The notes: generated by a model from the sequence alone, not told the origin. A stretch of 64,000 bases of DNA from Mytilus californianus (GCF_021869535.1 NW_026262701.1:7827501-7891500), one strand, 5' to 3'; shown: positions 25,701-35,967, counted from the first letter of the stretch. Made by a program: numbers and translations.

Positions 25701-28700
25701 ATGTATGATGATCTATAGTTATTTACTATTCTCGTCCTTAGGTCTCCGGTGGATAGTTGTCTCATTGGCAATTATTCTAAATTTGCTCATCTTCTTTTAA
25801 ATGTTTTTTTTGTCGAAATACAGAAAACATCAATACATTTAGTGATCACAATAAGCTAGTTGCTCCATTTTGAAATATATTACTTAACTCATTCGCAGTG
25901 TCTGTCAAGGAACCTCCTATAGGATCAGCTTTATTTGTAGTCAGAGTCCTGCCTATAATATAATTAGAAGAAATATTAGTGTCCTGCCTATAATATAATT
26001 AGAAGAAATATTATATGATATTTTTGGTCATAACAACTTTTTACTCAACAATGTGAAGAAAATATATTACTTGTAATTGTTTTGTAGAAAATGCAATTGG
26101 AACAAAATCAGTGACCATATGATTAGTATGCATCATTAAAACGACTGTTTATCAGCCAACGACGATTTTTAAGAAAAAGTGTGCAGACTATTTTATAGAG
26201 GAATGAGGCTTTAATGATAACTTTAAGAATGTTTTGCACGAATTATATGCATTTTATTCAAATGATCACTTATTTTCATAAAACATATTCAACAAAATTT
26301 ATGTTTAACTGAGTGAATTATTTTATCCAACATGACCTAGTTGTATACAAAATCTCTCTAAAAAAATCTGTAATGCTCTTTACTCTTCATTGGTCTTTCA
26401 GTCAAATGCACACTAAATGACAACAGACTTTGTAAAACACCAACACTTCACAATGTAATACGGTCTGTGGTTGATTGATTGATGGAGGTTTAACATAACG
26501 TCAGCACACAAAGGTTATGTCACGGCAAGAACAAATTTGTAAATCAAAACAACACTATCTTATATAGACAAAAACTAAAGTCGTTGTTTCCACAATTATA
26601 GTACTATTTAAATATACAAGAAATCACCAGTACACAGTTTTGATAGATACTAGTAAAACACATACTTAAATACATCACATAAAGCAGAGGGTCTAGATGG
26701 TTGGTTCCTTAATTTTATTTAACAAAAAAAAATGCATTTTTCTTTATTTAAAACTAGAGGCTCTAAAGAGCCTGTGTCGCTCACCTTGGTCTATGTGAAT
26801 ATTAAACAAAGGACGCAGATGGATTCATGACAAAATTGTGTTTTGGTGATGGTGATGTGTTTGTACATCTTAATTTACTGAACATTTTTCCTGCTTACAA
26901 TTATCTCTATCTATAATTAACTTGGCCCAGTAGTTTCAGAGGAGAAGATTTTTGTAAAAGATTACTAAGATTTACGAAAAAATGGTTAAAATTGACTATA
27001 AAGGGCAATAACTCCTAAAGGGGTCAACTGACAATTTCGGTCATGTTGACTTATTTGTTGATCTTACTTTGCCGACATTTATCGTTTTTTACAGTTTATC
27101 TCTATCTATAATAATATTCAAGATAATAACCAAAAACAGCAAAATTACCTTAAAATTACCAATTCAGGGGCAGCAACCCAACAACGGGTTGTCCGATTCA
27201 TCTGAAAATTTCAGGGCAGATAGATCTTGACCTGATAAACAATTTTACTTCATGTCAGATTTGCTTTAAATGCTTTGGTTTTTGAGTTAAAAGCCAAAAA
27301 CTGAATTTTACCCCTATGTTCTATTTTTAGCCGTGGCGGCCATCTTGGTTGGTTGACCAGGTCACGCCACACATTTTTAAAACTAAATAACCAAATGATG
27401 ATTGTGGCCAAGTTTGGTTTAATTTGGCCCAGTTGTTTCAGAGGAGAAGATTTTTGTAAAAGATTACTAAGATTTACGAAAAATGGTTAAAAATTGACTA
27501 TAAAGGGCAATTACTCCTAAAGGGGTCAACTGACCATTTCGGTTATATTGACTTATTTGTAAATCTTACTTTGCTGAACATTATTGCTGTTTACAGTTTA
27601 TCTCTATCTATAATAATATTCAAGATAATAACCAAAAACAGCAAAATTTCCTTAAAATTACCAATTCAGGGGCAGCAACCCAATAACGGGTTGTCCGATT
27701 CATCTGAAAATTTCAGGGCAGATAGATCTTGACCTGATGAACAATTTTACCCCATGTCAGATTTGCTTTAAATGCTTTGGTTTTTGAGTTAAAAGCCAAA
27801 AACTGAATTTTACCCCTATGTTCTATTTTTAGCCGTGGCGGCCATCTTGGTTGGTTGACCAGGTCACGCCACACATTTTTAAAACTAGATAACCAAATGA
27901 TGATTGTTGCCAAGTTTGGTTTAATTTGGCCACGTAGTTTCAGAGGAGAAGATTTTTGTAAAAGATTACTAAGATTTACGAAAAATTGTTAAAAATTGAC
28001 TATAAAGGGCAATAACTCCTAAAGGGGTCAACTGACCATTTCAGTCATGTTGACTTATTTGTTAATCTTACTTTGCTGAACATTATTGCTGTTTACAGTT
28101 TATCTCTATCTATAATAATATTCAAGATAATAACCAAAAACAGCAAAATTTCCTTAAAATTACCAATTCAGGGGCAGCAACCCAACAACAGGTTGTTCGA
28201 TTCATCTGAAAATTTTAGGGCAGATAGATCTTGACCCGATAAACAATTTTACTTCATGTCAGATTTGCTCTAAATGCTTTGGTTTTTGAGTTATAAGCCA
28301 AAAACTGCATTTTACCCCTATGTTTTATTTTTAGCTGTGGCGGCCATCTTGGTTGGTTGGCCGGGTCACGCCACACATTTTTTAAACTAGATACCCCAAT
28401 GATGATTGTGGCCAAGTTTGGTTTAATTTGGCCCAGTTGTTTCAGAGGAGAAGATTTTTGTAAAAGATTACTAAGATTTACGAAAAATGGTTAAAAATTG
28501 ACTATAAAGGGCAATTTCTCCTAAAGGGGTCAACTGACCATTTCGGTTATATTGACTTATTTGTAAATCTTACTTTGCTGAACATTATTGCTGTTTACAG
28601 TTTATCTCTATCTATAATAATATTCAAGATAATAACCAAAAACAGCAAAATTTCCTTAAAATTACCAATTCAGGGGCAGCAACCCAATAACGGGTTGTCC

Positions 28701-30537
28701 GATTCATCTGAAAATTTCAGGGCAGATAGATCTTGACCTGATGAACAATTTTACCCCATGTCAGATTTGCTCTTAATGCTTTGGTTTTTGAGTTATAAGC
28801 TAAAAACTGCATTTTACCCCTATGTTCTATTTTTAGCCGTGGCGGCCATCTTGGTTGGTTGACAGGGTCACGCCACACATTTTTAAAACTAGATACCCCA
28901 ATGATGATTGTGGCCAAGTTTGGTTAAATTTGGCCCAGTAGTTTCAGAGGAGAAGATTTTTGTAAAAGTTTACGGACGACGGACGACGGACGACGGACGA
29001 CGGACGCAGGACGACGGACGCAAAGTGATGAGAAAAGCTCACTTACTATCATTTTTTTCTGTAATTAGATGATTTCTCTAATCTTTACATAGTTCATTTC
29101 TTTAATCAATATTGTATTACCTAATTCTTTTATGTTTTACATCTATTCTTTATACTTTTGCAACCCGTTATTCTCTTTTCTTACATTATTTGCTCATTTT
29201 TCTCAAATCATTATTTTTTCTGGCCATTTTTCTATATTCTGTCAACCCCATCAAGGCACTCATAGCAGAACGGTCTATCGTAAGGTATGTTACCGCCATA
29301 CATGTAAAACATCTTATTTATAAAGATTTTATCGACAATACTTATTAATCTAAACGTTGTCCGATTTTATCTAGCAGTATGAATACAAGGTATGTAAACA
29401 ATACCTGCTTATCACAGGAATACAACTGAACAATGACAATACACTCGTCATTTACAAGGTAGTCTAATTCAGCCCAAGTTCAGTTGCAAATCGACCTTTC
29501 CATTATTGGAAGAATCTATGTAATCTCCTGCTGGTAGATATAAGGCTTTTATCAGAACATTGTACTTACCTGTTATGTAGACTGTTGCACTAGCTTGTCC
29601 TAGTTGTAATGCTATTCCTTTACCGACCCCCCTTGTTGCTCCTGTCACAATACATTGTACTTACCTGTTATGTAGACTGTTGCACCAGCTTGTCCTAGCT
29701 GTAACGCTATACCTTTACCGATTCCCCTTGTTGCTCCTGTCACAATACATTGTACTCACCAGTTATGTAGACTGTTGCACTAGCTTGTCATAGCTGTCAT
29801 GCTACACCTTTAGCGATGACCCTTGTTGCTCCTGTAACAATACATTGTACTCACCAGTTATGTAGACTGTTGCACCAGCTTGTCCTAGCTGTAATGCTAT
29901 ACCTTTATCGATACCTCTTGTCGCTCCTGTCACAATACATTGTACTTACCTGTTATGTAGACTGTTGCACCAGCTTGTCCTAGCTGTAACGCTCTACCTT
30001 TACCGATTCCCCTTGTTGCTCCTGTCACAATACATTGTACTCACCATTTATGTAGACTGTTGCACCAGTTTGTCCTAGCTGTAATGCTATACCTTTACCG
30101 ATCGCTCTTGTTGCTCCTGTCACAATACATCGTACTCACCAGTTATGTAGACTGTTGCACCAGCTTGTCCTAGCTGTAACGCTTATACCTTTACCGATTC
30201 CTCGTGTTGCTCCTGTAACAATACATTGTACTCACCAGTTAAGTAGACTGTTGCACCAGCTTGTCCTAGCTGTAATGCTATACCTTTACCGATCCCCCTT
30301 GTTGCTCCTGTCACAATACATTGTACTCACCAGTTATGTAGACTGTTGCACCAGCTTGTCCTAGCTGTAATGCGACACCTTTAGCGATCCCCCTTTTTGC
30401 TCGTGTAACAATACATTCTACTCACCAGTTATGTAGACTGTTGCACCAGCTTGTCCTAGCTGTAACGCTATACCTTTACCAATTCCTCGTGTTGCTCCTG
30501 TCACCAAACACACTTTTCCAGACATAGGCTTTGACAT
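17833..30537 (-). CDS. DHRS1-like: gene B: DHRS1-like SDR paralogue, 9 exons, splice donor of exon 2 mutated
   Basis: Second SDR paralogue. Coding exons from the 5' end: 30426-30537, 25888-25952, 24513-24656, 23211-23290, 22307-22439, 21461-21616, 19569-19653, 18586-18666, 17833-17969 (993 nt, 330 aa if spliced as in gene A). All frames are open and the motifs are kept: TGATRGIG, NNAF, ISS, YGVGK and WPGAVRTE. Exon 6 is one codon longer than in gene A, and the segment after the PG motif (FFTHMVKTQTADGFF) differs completely, as does exon 7 (EPKLDCSAIYSIALS); both lie in or near the variable substrate lid. The oddity is the donor of exon 2, which reads GAG|TTAAGT where paralogues have GAG|GTAA. 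The nearest alternative GT, 4 nt on, would bring an early stop. A 35-bp tandem duplication also repeats its acceptor. The gene may be a recent pseudogene, may use another exon, or may contain an assembly error. Confidence 0.82.
19840..19995 (+). repeat. mollusc interspersed repeat with 'gtttaacgcc...cagcac' core
   Basis: The sequence 'tgtgtttaacgccgatttc' then 'agcactactggctttatcg', followed by 'ggtggaggaattcggagtaa', belongs to a repeat I recognise from bivalve genomes. Shorter members of what looks like the same family are at 26470-26530 and 34119-34183. It lies in intron 6 of gene B. Confidence 0.5.
20088..21250. repeat. complex direct plus inverted repeat of ~540-bp units
   Basis: A unit starting 'gcggtttttatccaacgc' at 20101 is repeated directly from 20640 (period about 540). 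The second copy is cut at about 20937, where an inverted copy of roughly 20340-20640 begins (aaaccgcaatttttatacgtg, to 21240). The result is a large foldback. Both edges are TA-microsatellite runs (20078-20095 and 21243-21256). It occupies intron 6 of gene B. Several open frames inside it are mirror images of each other and are not genes. Confidence 0.75.
21845..22085 (+). repeat. pyrimidine-rich degenerate minisatellite
   Basis: The T/C-rich strand is built on degenerate 'tattctttat' and 'ttctctattc' words and ends 'gtcaaccccatccagaccctc'. A relative at 29050-29270 ends 'gtcaaccccatcaaggcactc', so the two are copies of one interspersed repeat. It lies in intron 5 of gene B. Confidence 0.5.
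22491..22780 (+). mobile_element. tRNA-derived SINE with (AATC)n tail
   Basis: The head reads 'gcctcggtggccgagaggtc' followed by 'taag', like the A box of a type II tRNA (Leu/Ser class). About 60 nt on it reads 'gtgagtttgaaacccgc', like a B box. The body ends in a run of (aatc) units at 22740-22778. These are the hallmarks of a Pol III SINE. It lies in intron 4 of gene B. A related head is at 31787. It is not a tRNA gene, because the acceptor stem does not pair. Confidence 0.75.
25480..25800 (+). repeat. ubiquitous bivalve interspersed repeat
   Basis: Contains 'cctgtgtttcagtggttgat', 'tatttgtttttcgttctttg' and 'gatagttgtctcattggc', shared with 42480-42770 and others in the window. It is non-coding and lies next to exon 2 of gene B, in intron 2. 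Confidence 0.6.
25946..26015. repeat. 35-bp tandem duplication of the gene B exon 2 acceptor
   Basis: 'gtcctgcctataatataatt' followed by 'agaagaaatatta' occurs twice, starting at 25946 and 25981. On the minus strand each copy carries TTATAG|GCAGGAC. Gene B therefore has two identical acceptors 35 nt apart. Using the distal one would add 35 nt and shift the frame. Confidence 0.9.
26470..26530 (+). repeat. short 'ttgattgattg...cagcac' repeat
   Basis: 'ttgattgattgatggaggtt' then 'taacataacgtcagcacac' matches the layout of the 65-bp insertion at 34119-34183 and the longer repeat at 19840. It lies in intron 1 of gene B. Confidence 0.45.
26750..29065 (+). mobile_element. non-autonomous element with 4 x 502-bp core and GACGG minisatellite
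   Basis: The left end is 'ctagaggctctaaagagcct', which contains the hairpin ggctct/agagcc, followed by 'gtgtcgctcacc'. The right end is 'gatgagaaaagctcactta'. Between them are four direct 502-bp units and then a (gacgacg) minisatellite at 28973-29030. The interior has no transposase. The internal array, the minisatellite next to one end and the terminal hairpin are shared with the element at 16455 and resemble the general plan of bivalve 'pearl'-like elements. A Helitron-type origin is inference. It lies in intron 1 of gene B. Confidence 0.65.
26924..28931 (+). repeat. four-copy 502-bp tandem repeat
   Basis: The anchor 'ggcccag(t)agtttcagagg' and its variants start at 26924, 27426, 27928, 28430 and 28932, exactly 502 bp apart each time. 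Units differ by scattered substitutions only. Each unit includes 'ggcggccatcttggttggtt' and 'taaaggggtcaactgac'. Matching minus-strand frames in units 2 and 4 (27713-27913, 28717-28917) are repeat artefacts. Confidence 0.95.
29050..29275 (+). repeat. pyrimidine-rich repeat, second copy
   Basis: T/C-rich sequence ending 'gtcaaccccatcaaggcactc', paralogous to 21845-22085. The overlapping 60-80-codon frames are low-complexity artefacts. Confidence 0.5.
29566..30425 (-). repeat. exon-1-derived tandem array B (about 9 units of ~95 bp)
   Basis: Nine partial copies of gene B exon 1 lie in intron 1 next to the true exon (30426-30537). Unit cores (agctgtaacg/agctgtaatg) recur near 29605, 29698, 29793, 29887, 29982, 30076, 30171, 30266 and 30363. 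Most share the local variant 'gtagactgttgcacc' with the true exon 1 of gene B, whereas arrays A and C mostly read 'gtatacagtagcacc'. Units have therefore been homogenised within each locus. Each unit ends in a GTGAGT or GTAAGT donor and has no start codon. Confidence 0.9.
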
Positions 30538-30730
30538 TTTCTTTAACTGGAAACGGAATAGAAAAGGTTGAAAATAATTTGTTTGCTATGTTTTGTTTGT
30601 ATTTTATTTTGAGGATATTTTAAGACATAAACTTTGTTAAAATAGGAATTGATAGGAACAGTTATAAAGTGTATTGTGAGCAGTTTTTAGTGTGACGTCC
30701 ATTTTCGCTGAACTAGTATAAATTATTGTT

Positions 30731-30870
30731 TAGGGGCCAGTTGAAGCCCGCCTCCGGGTGCGGAATTTTCTCGCTGTGTTGCAGACCTATTGGTGGCCTT
30801 GGGCTGTTTTCTGCTCTTTGGTCGGGTTGTTGTTTCTTTGACGCATTCCCCGTTTCCATTCTCAATTATA
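30731..30870 (+). repeat. 'gggccagttgaagcccgcc' interspersed repeat
   Basis: This is a close copy of 5513-5650, including 'cctccgggtgcgg', 'tctcgctgtgtt' and 'gctctttggtcgggttgt'. It lies upstream of gene B. The 61-codon frame is incidental. Confidence 0.65.
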
Positions 30871-31435
30871 AAATGAAATGGTATATACAAATTGTTGGTG
30901 AACCCCGTTAAAGTGACATATACCTGAGGTCTAAAAGAAATTCATTTTTAACTGTTGTGTATATTCGCAACACGATATTATAAGTGTATTATTTACTTAC
31001 CACAATGGGAGATAACAGATATAATCAAATCAGTTAGTCCTATCGTTAATGTTCTAAAAATAGACTCCAACAAATACTACACGAGTATCCTATCTAGATT
31101 TCACCAACCGCTACAGTTAAATTCAACACGTTCGAGGGTGTTCATAACTTATCACTTTAACTATACAAATGTTATAACTATCTGATAACCTTATATATCA
31201 GAGTTTTCTCTTGAAATTAATTACAAATAGTGGTAAGACATTTACAATGTTTTATTAAAAAAGAAATAGCAATATCTTTGGTGGAAAATAAAACAACTGT
31301 TCAATTCTAACAATGTTGCCGCTTTCAATAACAGCATTGACATTATTTGGGCGATGGGGGTTTGTACCATCATTCACCTTTTAAAAATCAGCAGATCCGT
31401 AAGAGACAAATCAGAAAATAGCAAGACAAACTAGG

Positions 31436-31562
31436 ATCATTGACAAAAACAAGGATATTGAAATCAGTAACTCGATTAGACAAACACGGATTATTGAAAT
31501 CAGTAACTCGATTAGACATAGTAGGATTATTGTCATCAGTAAATCTAGTTTGGCATTAAACG
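31436..31562 (+). repeat. 36-bp minisatellite, about 3 units
   Basis: Degenerate units of 'gacaaacacggattattgaa' + 'atcagtaactcgatta'. The paralogous position in the C-D spacer (51105-51455) holds about nine to ten units of the same repeat. Confidence 0.75.
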
Positions 31563-31786
31563 GTTATAAAAGACAGCACTGTCATAATTCAAATGACCAT
31601 TTTACTAAAGAAAAGGGTGTTACTTGCAGAGCGCACGACATGAGTCAACTCTTACTGGTTTAGTTTCGCTTCTTAGTCCATATATAGTTTGTCATTCAAA
31701 TTATGAATGTCTTATCCGTTGCGTATACACAATAAAAAGTTGTTTTTGAGTCATCTAGCCGTAACAGTTTTCTGTTCTTTCTTTCA

Positions 31787-31905
31787 GGGGCATCGGTGGA
31801 CGAATGGTAAAAGTAGTCCATCTACTGTATCACTATCCTGTCAACACTGAGGCTATGAGTTCGAATCCCGCACGTTACAGGTGCGCCCGACTCCAAAAAC
31901 TAAAC
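31787..31905 (+). mobile_element. tRNA-derived SINE head, truncated
   Basis: 'ggggcatcggtggacgaatgg' (31787-31807) resembles an A box and 'gagttcgaatcccgcacg' a B box, at the same spacing as in the SINE at 22491. Shared words include 'cctgtcaacactga' and 'gtgcgcccgactcc'. No (AATC)n tail remains. The paralogous spacer diverges immediately after 'tctttca' (51759), so this copy was inserted, or its neighbourhood deleted, after the duplication. Confidence 0.65.
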
Positions 31906-32229
31906 ACTCTTACGTTCATCTATCTATATACAGGATATTATTTATTTACAAGATACTTCTTAACTTCAATATATTGAAGAGTATAAGAAAGCACATGCTA
32001 AGGAAACTAAAATTTGCTCATGGCAAGTAAATATGCAATGACAAGTTGCCTTCAATGATGTCACCATCGTCAGTAAAACTTACTTTCGAAGGCATGACTC
32101 CAACGTTACAAAGGATTGGGTCAACAACATTCCTGTAAGCAACCCTTTTTCACAGAGAGCATGAAAGGAAACGCAGCCCCAGTGATATTGGAATAACGTA
32201 TTAACTGCGAAAAATAAACTAGCTTACTT

Positions 32230-32360
32230 ATGCGACATGGGTTTTGCTCATTGTCGAAGGTCGTTCGGTGACATATAGTTGTTTACTAATTTGTCATTTG
32301 CTTTCTAGTGGAGAGTTGTCTCATTGGCAATACTACCACATCTTCTTATTTTTATTTATA
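32230..32360 (+). repeat. ubiquitous bivalve interspersed repeat
   Basis: 'gggttttgctcattgtcgaa' through 'gagagttgtctcattggc' matches other copies in the window; the paralogous copy is at 52325-52445. Confidence 0.6.
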
Positions 32361-33122
32361 AGCATGCGCTGCTGGAAATTTGCAACAAATAAAATGAAAG
32401 TTCACATTGGGAAAAGTGACATCATCTCATTCGTCGTAAAGATTATTTCTCAACCGACACTCATTGTCATTTTCTATACTAGTATGAAAGTTTCAGATAT
32501 GAAACAGATTTAAATGTATTTGTGGTAAAATTTATTTGCCATTTTAGTTCAATGGGATAGATGCGCGATCAGCATATCTACCAGACTTCGAATTTTTCAG
32601 TGACAATGCATCATCTGTGTAGCGAAACATACAGTTATAAAGATAATGCTAGATTATTTTTGTTTTTCATTAGAAACTCCTGTTCAAAGCTTAAGGCTGT
32701 CACGTTAAAAAAACACAGGAGCAAGTTGACAAGAACATAGGAATGCCGATTGTATGTTGAATAACAAGTCCTTTTAACAAAACTCATATGTTGTCAATAA
32801 CATTGATGATGTCAGCTTAAGACAACATTTTTATTTGAATCAATGTGGGTTTTTTTCAAAGTAAATATTTGTATCTGCTTTGTCCATTTGTCTTAGGCTT
32901 AAACCAGGTCGAAACTATACAGCATTGCAATACAAGTAAGTAAACGTACGCAAATGTCTAAAGTTGTTTAAAACATGGCTTTTGACGATCTTCCATGAAC
33001 GAAGCAAAATTATATTTTGACACTTTAAAACATTACGAGATGAAATGATAATTGCAATAAAAGTTATATCTAATAATGAAACTAGTATCTTTTATGAATT
33101 TTTCTGCCAAATAAGTTTACAT

Positions 33123-33446
33123 TTCCGATTCACAATAAAATAGGGGTGTTTACTAGTATCTGAATGTATATTGTTTGTTGTAAATTTAATCCGATTGCAT
33201 ATCCCCTGTCCATGCTACACTAACGACAATCTGACACTCTCCTGCTTCGCCTTATGTTATAATGTGTGCAAAACAGGAAACACTTTCCGATACACAATAA
33301 AATAGGGGTGTCTACTAATATCTGAATGTACATTGTTTGTGGTAAATTTAATCCGATTGCATATCCCCTGTCCATGCTACGCTAACGACAATCTGACACT
33401 GTCCTGCTTCGCCTTATGTTATAATGTATGCATAACAGGAAACACT
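33123..33446 (+). repeat. 162-bp direct tandem duplication in the B-C spacer
   Basis: 'ttccgattcacaataaaata' starts at 33123 and its copy 'ttccgatacacaataaaata' at 33285. Both are followed by 'ggggtgt' and 'ccgattgcatatcccctgtcc'. The paralogous spacers at 56690 and 61508 carry a single unit, so this duplication is private to the B-C copy. Confidence 0.85.
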
Positions 33447-34118
33447 TACCATCAGGCCGGTCTCGCTCCATTTAAAGTTCATGCGATTCCCTCACTTTTC
33501 GTTTGTTACTTTGATTTGTGTCCCCTTAAATTGATTTATGAGATTTTAAAGTTGGTTAACTACGTACTCTCGTCTACACTGAAGACTTTTCCCGATTACT
33601 CGAGATTTGTCGTATTGATAAACATCTGCAAAATTTTAGGACAAAACGTCGTTGGTTGTGGTAAGTCTTTTTTCTCTTTTCTAAAGGGAACAGAGAGAAG
33701 AACTGAGCGTTGTAAGAATGTAAGTGAACCGTAGACACGGGATCCGTATTATAATTTCAATTGTGATAAAATTGTACAGCAAATTCAGTTTTCCAAGTTT
33801 CTTTTTTTAAGATATTATGTTTGAAGATGATGATTGAATTTTTAGAACTTGAAATCTTACATCTTAAAAAAAAAAAGAACATCCAAATTTCGGAAATAAA
33901 TTTTGTTGTTAATCCAAACAGTGAACATAAAGGCTTAGTTTTGATCTATCAGTCCCGTTGATTTAAGATATTCCCGGAAAATAAGAACAGACGATGCATG
34001 ACATTGGAAGGAAATAGCTAAAACTGTCACTTTTGGTTCCTTCTGCGCCATTGTTTTTTTAGTCATTTGTAAATTAGAATTTCAAGCAGCCATAGGGCAA
34101 AGGGAAACACGATGTTGA

Positions 34119-34183
34119 TTGATTGGCGATTGTTTTACGCCGCATCAGCACAAAAAGGCTATATCGCGGCGAAAACTCGATGC
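34119..34183 (+). mobile_element. 65-bp insertion with 7-bp target-site duplication
   Basis: The insert begins 'ttgattggcgattgttttac' and ends 'ctcgatgc'. It is flanked on both sides by ATGTTGA (34112-34118 and 34184-34190). The paralogous sites at 57534 and 62351 read 'gatgttgaaaatgcg' with no insert. The core 'cgccgcatcagcac...atatcgcggcg' matches the mollusc repeats at 19840 and 26470. Confidence 0.8.
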
Positions 34184-34614
34184 ATGTTGAGAATGCGTGA
34201 CTACTGCTATAGAACACAAGCATTTTGTACAATCATAAAGTATTCACATATTATGACTTCTGTGACTACAAATATACAAATTATCTCTGGATTAATGTCA
34301 TTATTCTTTTCGAACCATATTTCTTCGAGGAACATTTGGAAATGTTAAAGTCTAATTTAAGAATCCCTGTATTTCTATTTTATAATTGTAATTTGTGCAA
34401 TTTTTGAAAATAAAATATTGTTTAAACTAAGAATTCAGGTAAATGTTCATATCAATGACGCTTATGTCAAAAGAGTAAAATACTGTAAATGTTCCTTATG
34501 ATTAAATAACATAAAACTTAATACATTTCGTTCGTCGAAAGCGCTTTTATAGATTTACCTTTATCAGGAACGATCAAACCCAAACATTTATAAACCAGGG
34601 ATAAACATACTTAA

Positions 34615-35233
34615 GGGCATACGATACAGTTTTGATCCCATAATGAAAATTTGATGAAAATTTGCAAATCGGCTATTTTTTACCTGATTAAATCAAATAT
34701 GTAATAAAAAATATACCTTCATGTGCTACTTTTTGAGTAAAATGAGTTCGAAATTTCAGATATTTCCTCAAAATTCGGATTTGTGGACGTATTTTTCCTT
34801 CCGACAGAAATGCATAACTTTTTTGTTTTAAAAGATAAACACAAGCTGTTTTTTGTTAAATTATTTGTAATTTCTGTTTTATATAAGTATCCTATAAATT
34901 TATGAAATCTTTTGTTTAGAAATAACTCAAATTTATCAAATGTTCATGAATGTAGAAAAAAACGTCATTTTTTGCTGTATATTTATCAAATTACAAAAAA
35001 TTGCATTATTGACTTTTCATGAAAGTTGATACAATTAATCTTCATACGTAATCAAACCGAATGTCATTTTAAAAAGGAGGGGTCCATGAACTCGTTTTCA
35101 AGTTAAATCAGTTTGAATGATAAAAATCAGTCGAAAAATACATCTTTTCCCAATACGTCACAGTTTGACGTCGCCAAAATAACATATTACGTTAGCAACA
35201 TCATTACCTCCCCTGTAACTGTATCGTATGCCC
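34615..35233. mobile_element. 619-bp MITE flanked by TTAA
   Basis: Terminal inverted repeats 'gggcatacgatacagtt' and 'aactgtatcgtatgccc' are perfect over 17 bp, and both sides carry TTAA (34611-34614, 35234-35237). The paralogous spacers (57950 and 62766) read 'aaacatactaaaatacgcc' without the element. TTAA target duplication is typical of piggyBac-superfamily transposition, although the terminal bases do not match a piggyBac consensus that I can cite. No transposase is present. Confidence 0.85.
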
Positions 35234-35389
35234 TTAAATACGCCAGGAGCTAAATGACCGAAAAAGAATAGCCACTTTTCCTGAAGGAGTTCGGTCCCAT
35301 AGTTTCTGAGGTTGCTACTTACAAGGAAGTTTTTTAACCAAGTGTTCCGAATATTTAGCGTACGCCATCACGAGTTTTTTTTAACAGAT

Positions 35390-35745
35390 TTGGGATATCT
35401 GTTTTACAGATAACGACTGATATTTTTCAATTGTTGTTACAACGACCCCGTCTTCTTTTCTTCGAATGTAACATCCCCGAATTAGACGTATCCCAAATGA
35501 TGTACTTGCATGAAAAACACGACGGGTGCAACATGTGGAGCAAGTTCTGCTTACAATTCCGGAGAACCTTGGACCACTCTCGTTTTTTTGTGTGGTTCGT
35601 TTTGATCAGTCTTTAGTTTTATTTGCTGTATTTTGTAGACTGTTGTTTGTCTATTGGTCGTTTTTTTTTTGTTTTTTGTCATGGCATTGCCAGTTTGTTT
35701 TCGACTGGTGAGTTTGAATATCCCTTTTGTATTTCTACCTCTCTT
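35390..35745 (+). repeat. retroelement 3'-tail repeat
   Basis: Runs from 'ttacagataacgactgatat' through 'caacatgtggagcaagttct' to 'gtttgaatatccc'. Paralogous copies are at 58130-58450 and 62945-63270. The short open frames over it are not genes. Confidence 0.65.
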
Positions 35746-35799
35746 TCATTATTGGAGAATGTCATAAAAGTATATTATAAATTATGTCAGAACCAAAAC

Positions 35800-35967
35800 A
35801 CTGACTACTGAGCTGATGAAACCCTTTGGTACTAGCAATTCACCAGCAGCAGTACCAACCCATTGCTAGTAAATGAAATTAACACTGACTACTGAGCTGA
35901 TGATACCCTTTGGTACTAGCAATTCACCAGCAACAGTACCAACCTATTGCTAGTAAATGAAATTAAC
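35800..35967 (+). repeat. 84-bp direct tandem duplication
   Basis: 'actgactactgagctgatg' starts at 35800 and 35884, followed each time by 'ggtactagcaattcaccagc'. The paralogous places near 58515 and 63330 have one unit. Confidence 0.85.

Noticed and set aside
27713..28917. Two matching 66-codon minus-strand frames
   Set aside because: They recur every second 502-bp unit and are accidental frames in the tandem repeat.
33333..33734. 133-codon plus-strand frame in the B-C spacer
   Set aside because: The paralogous spacers do not preserve it and it spans interspersed-repeat sequence.
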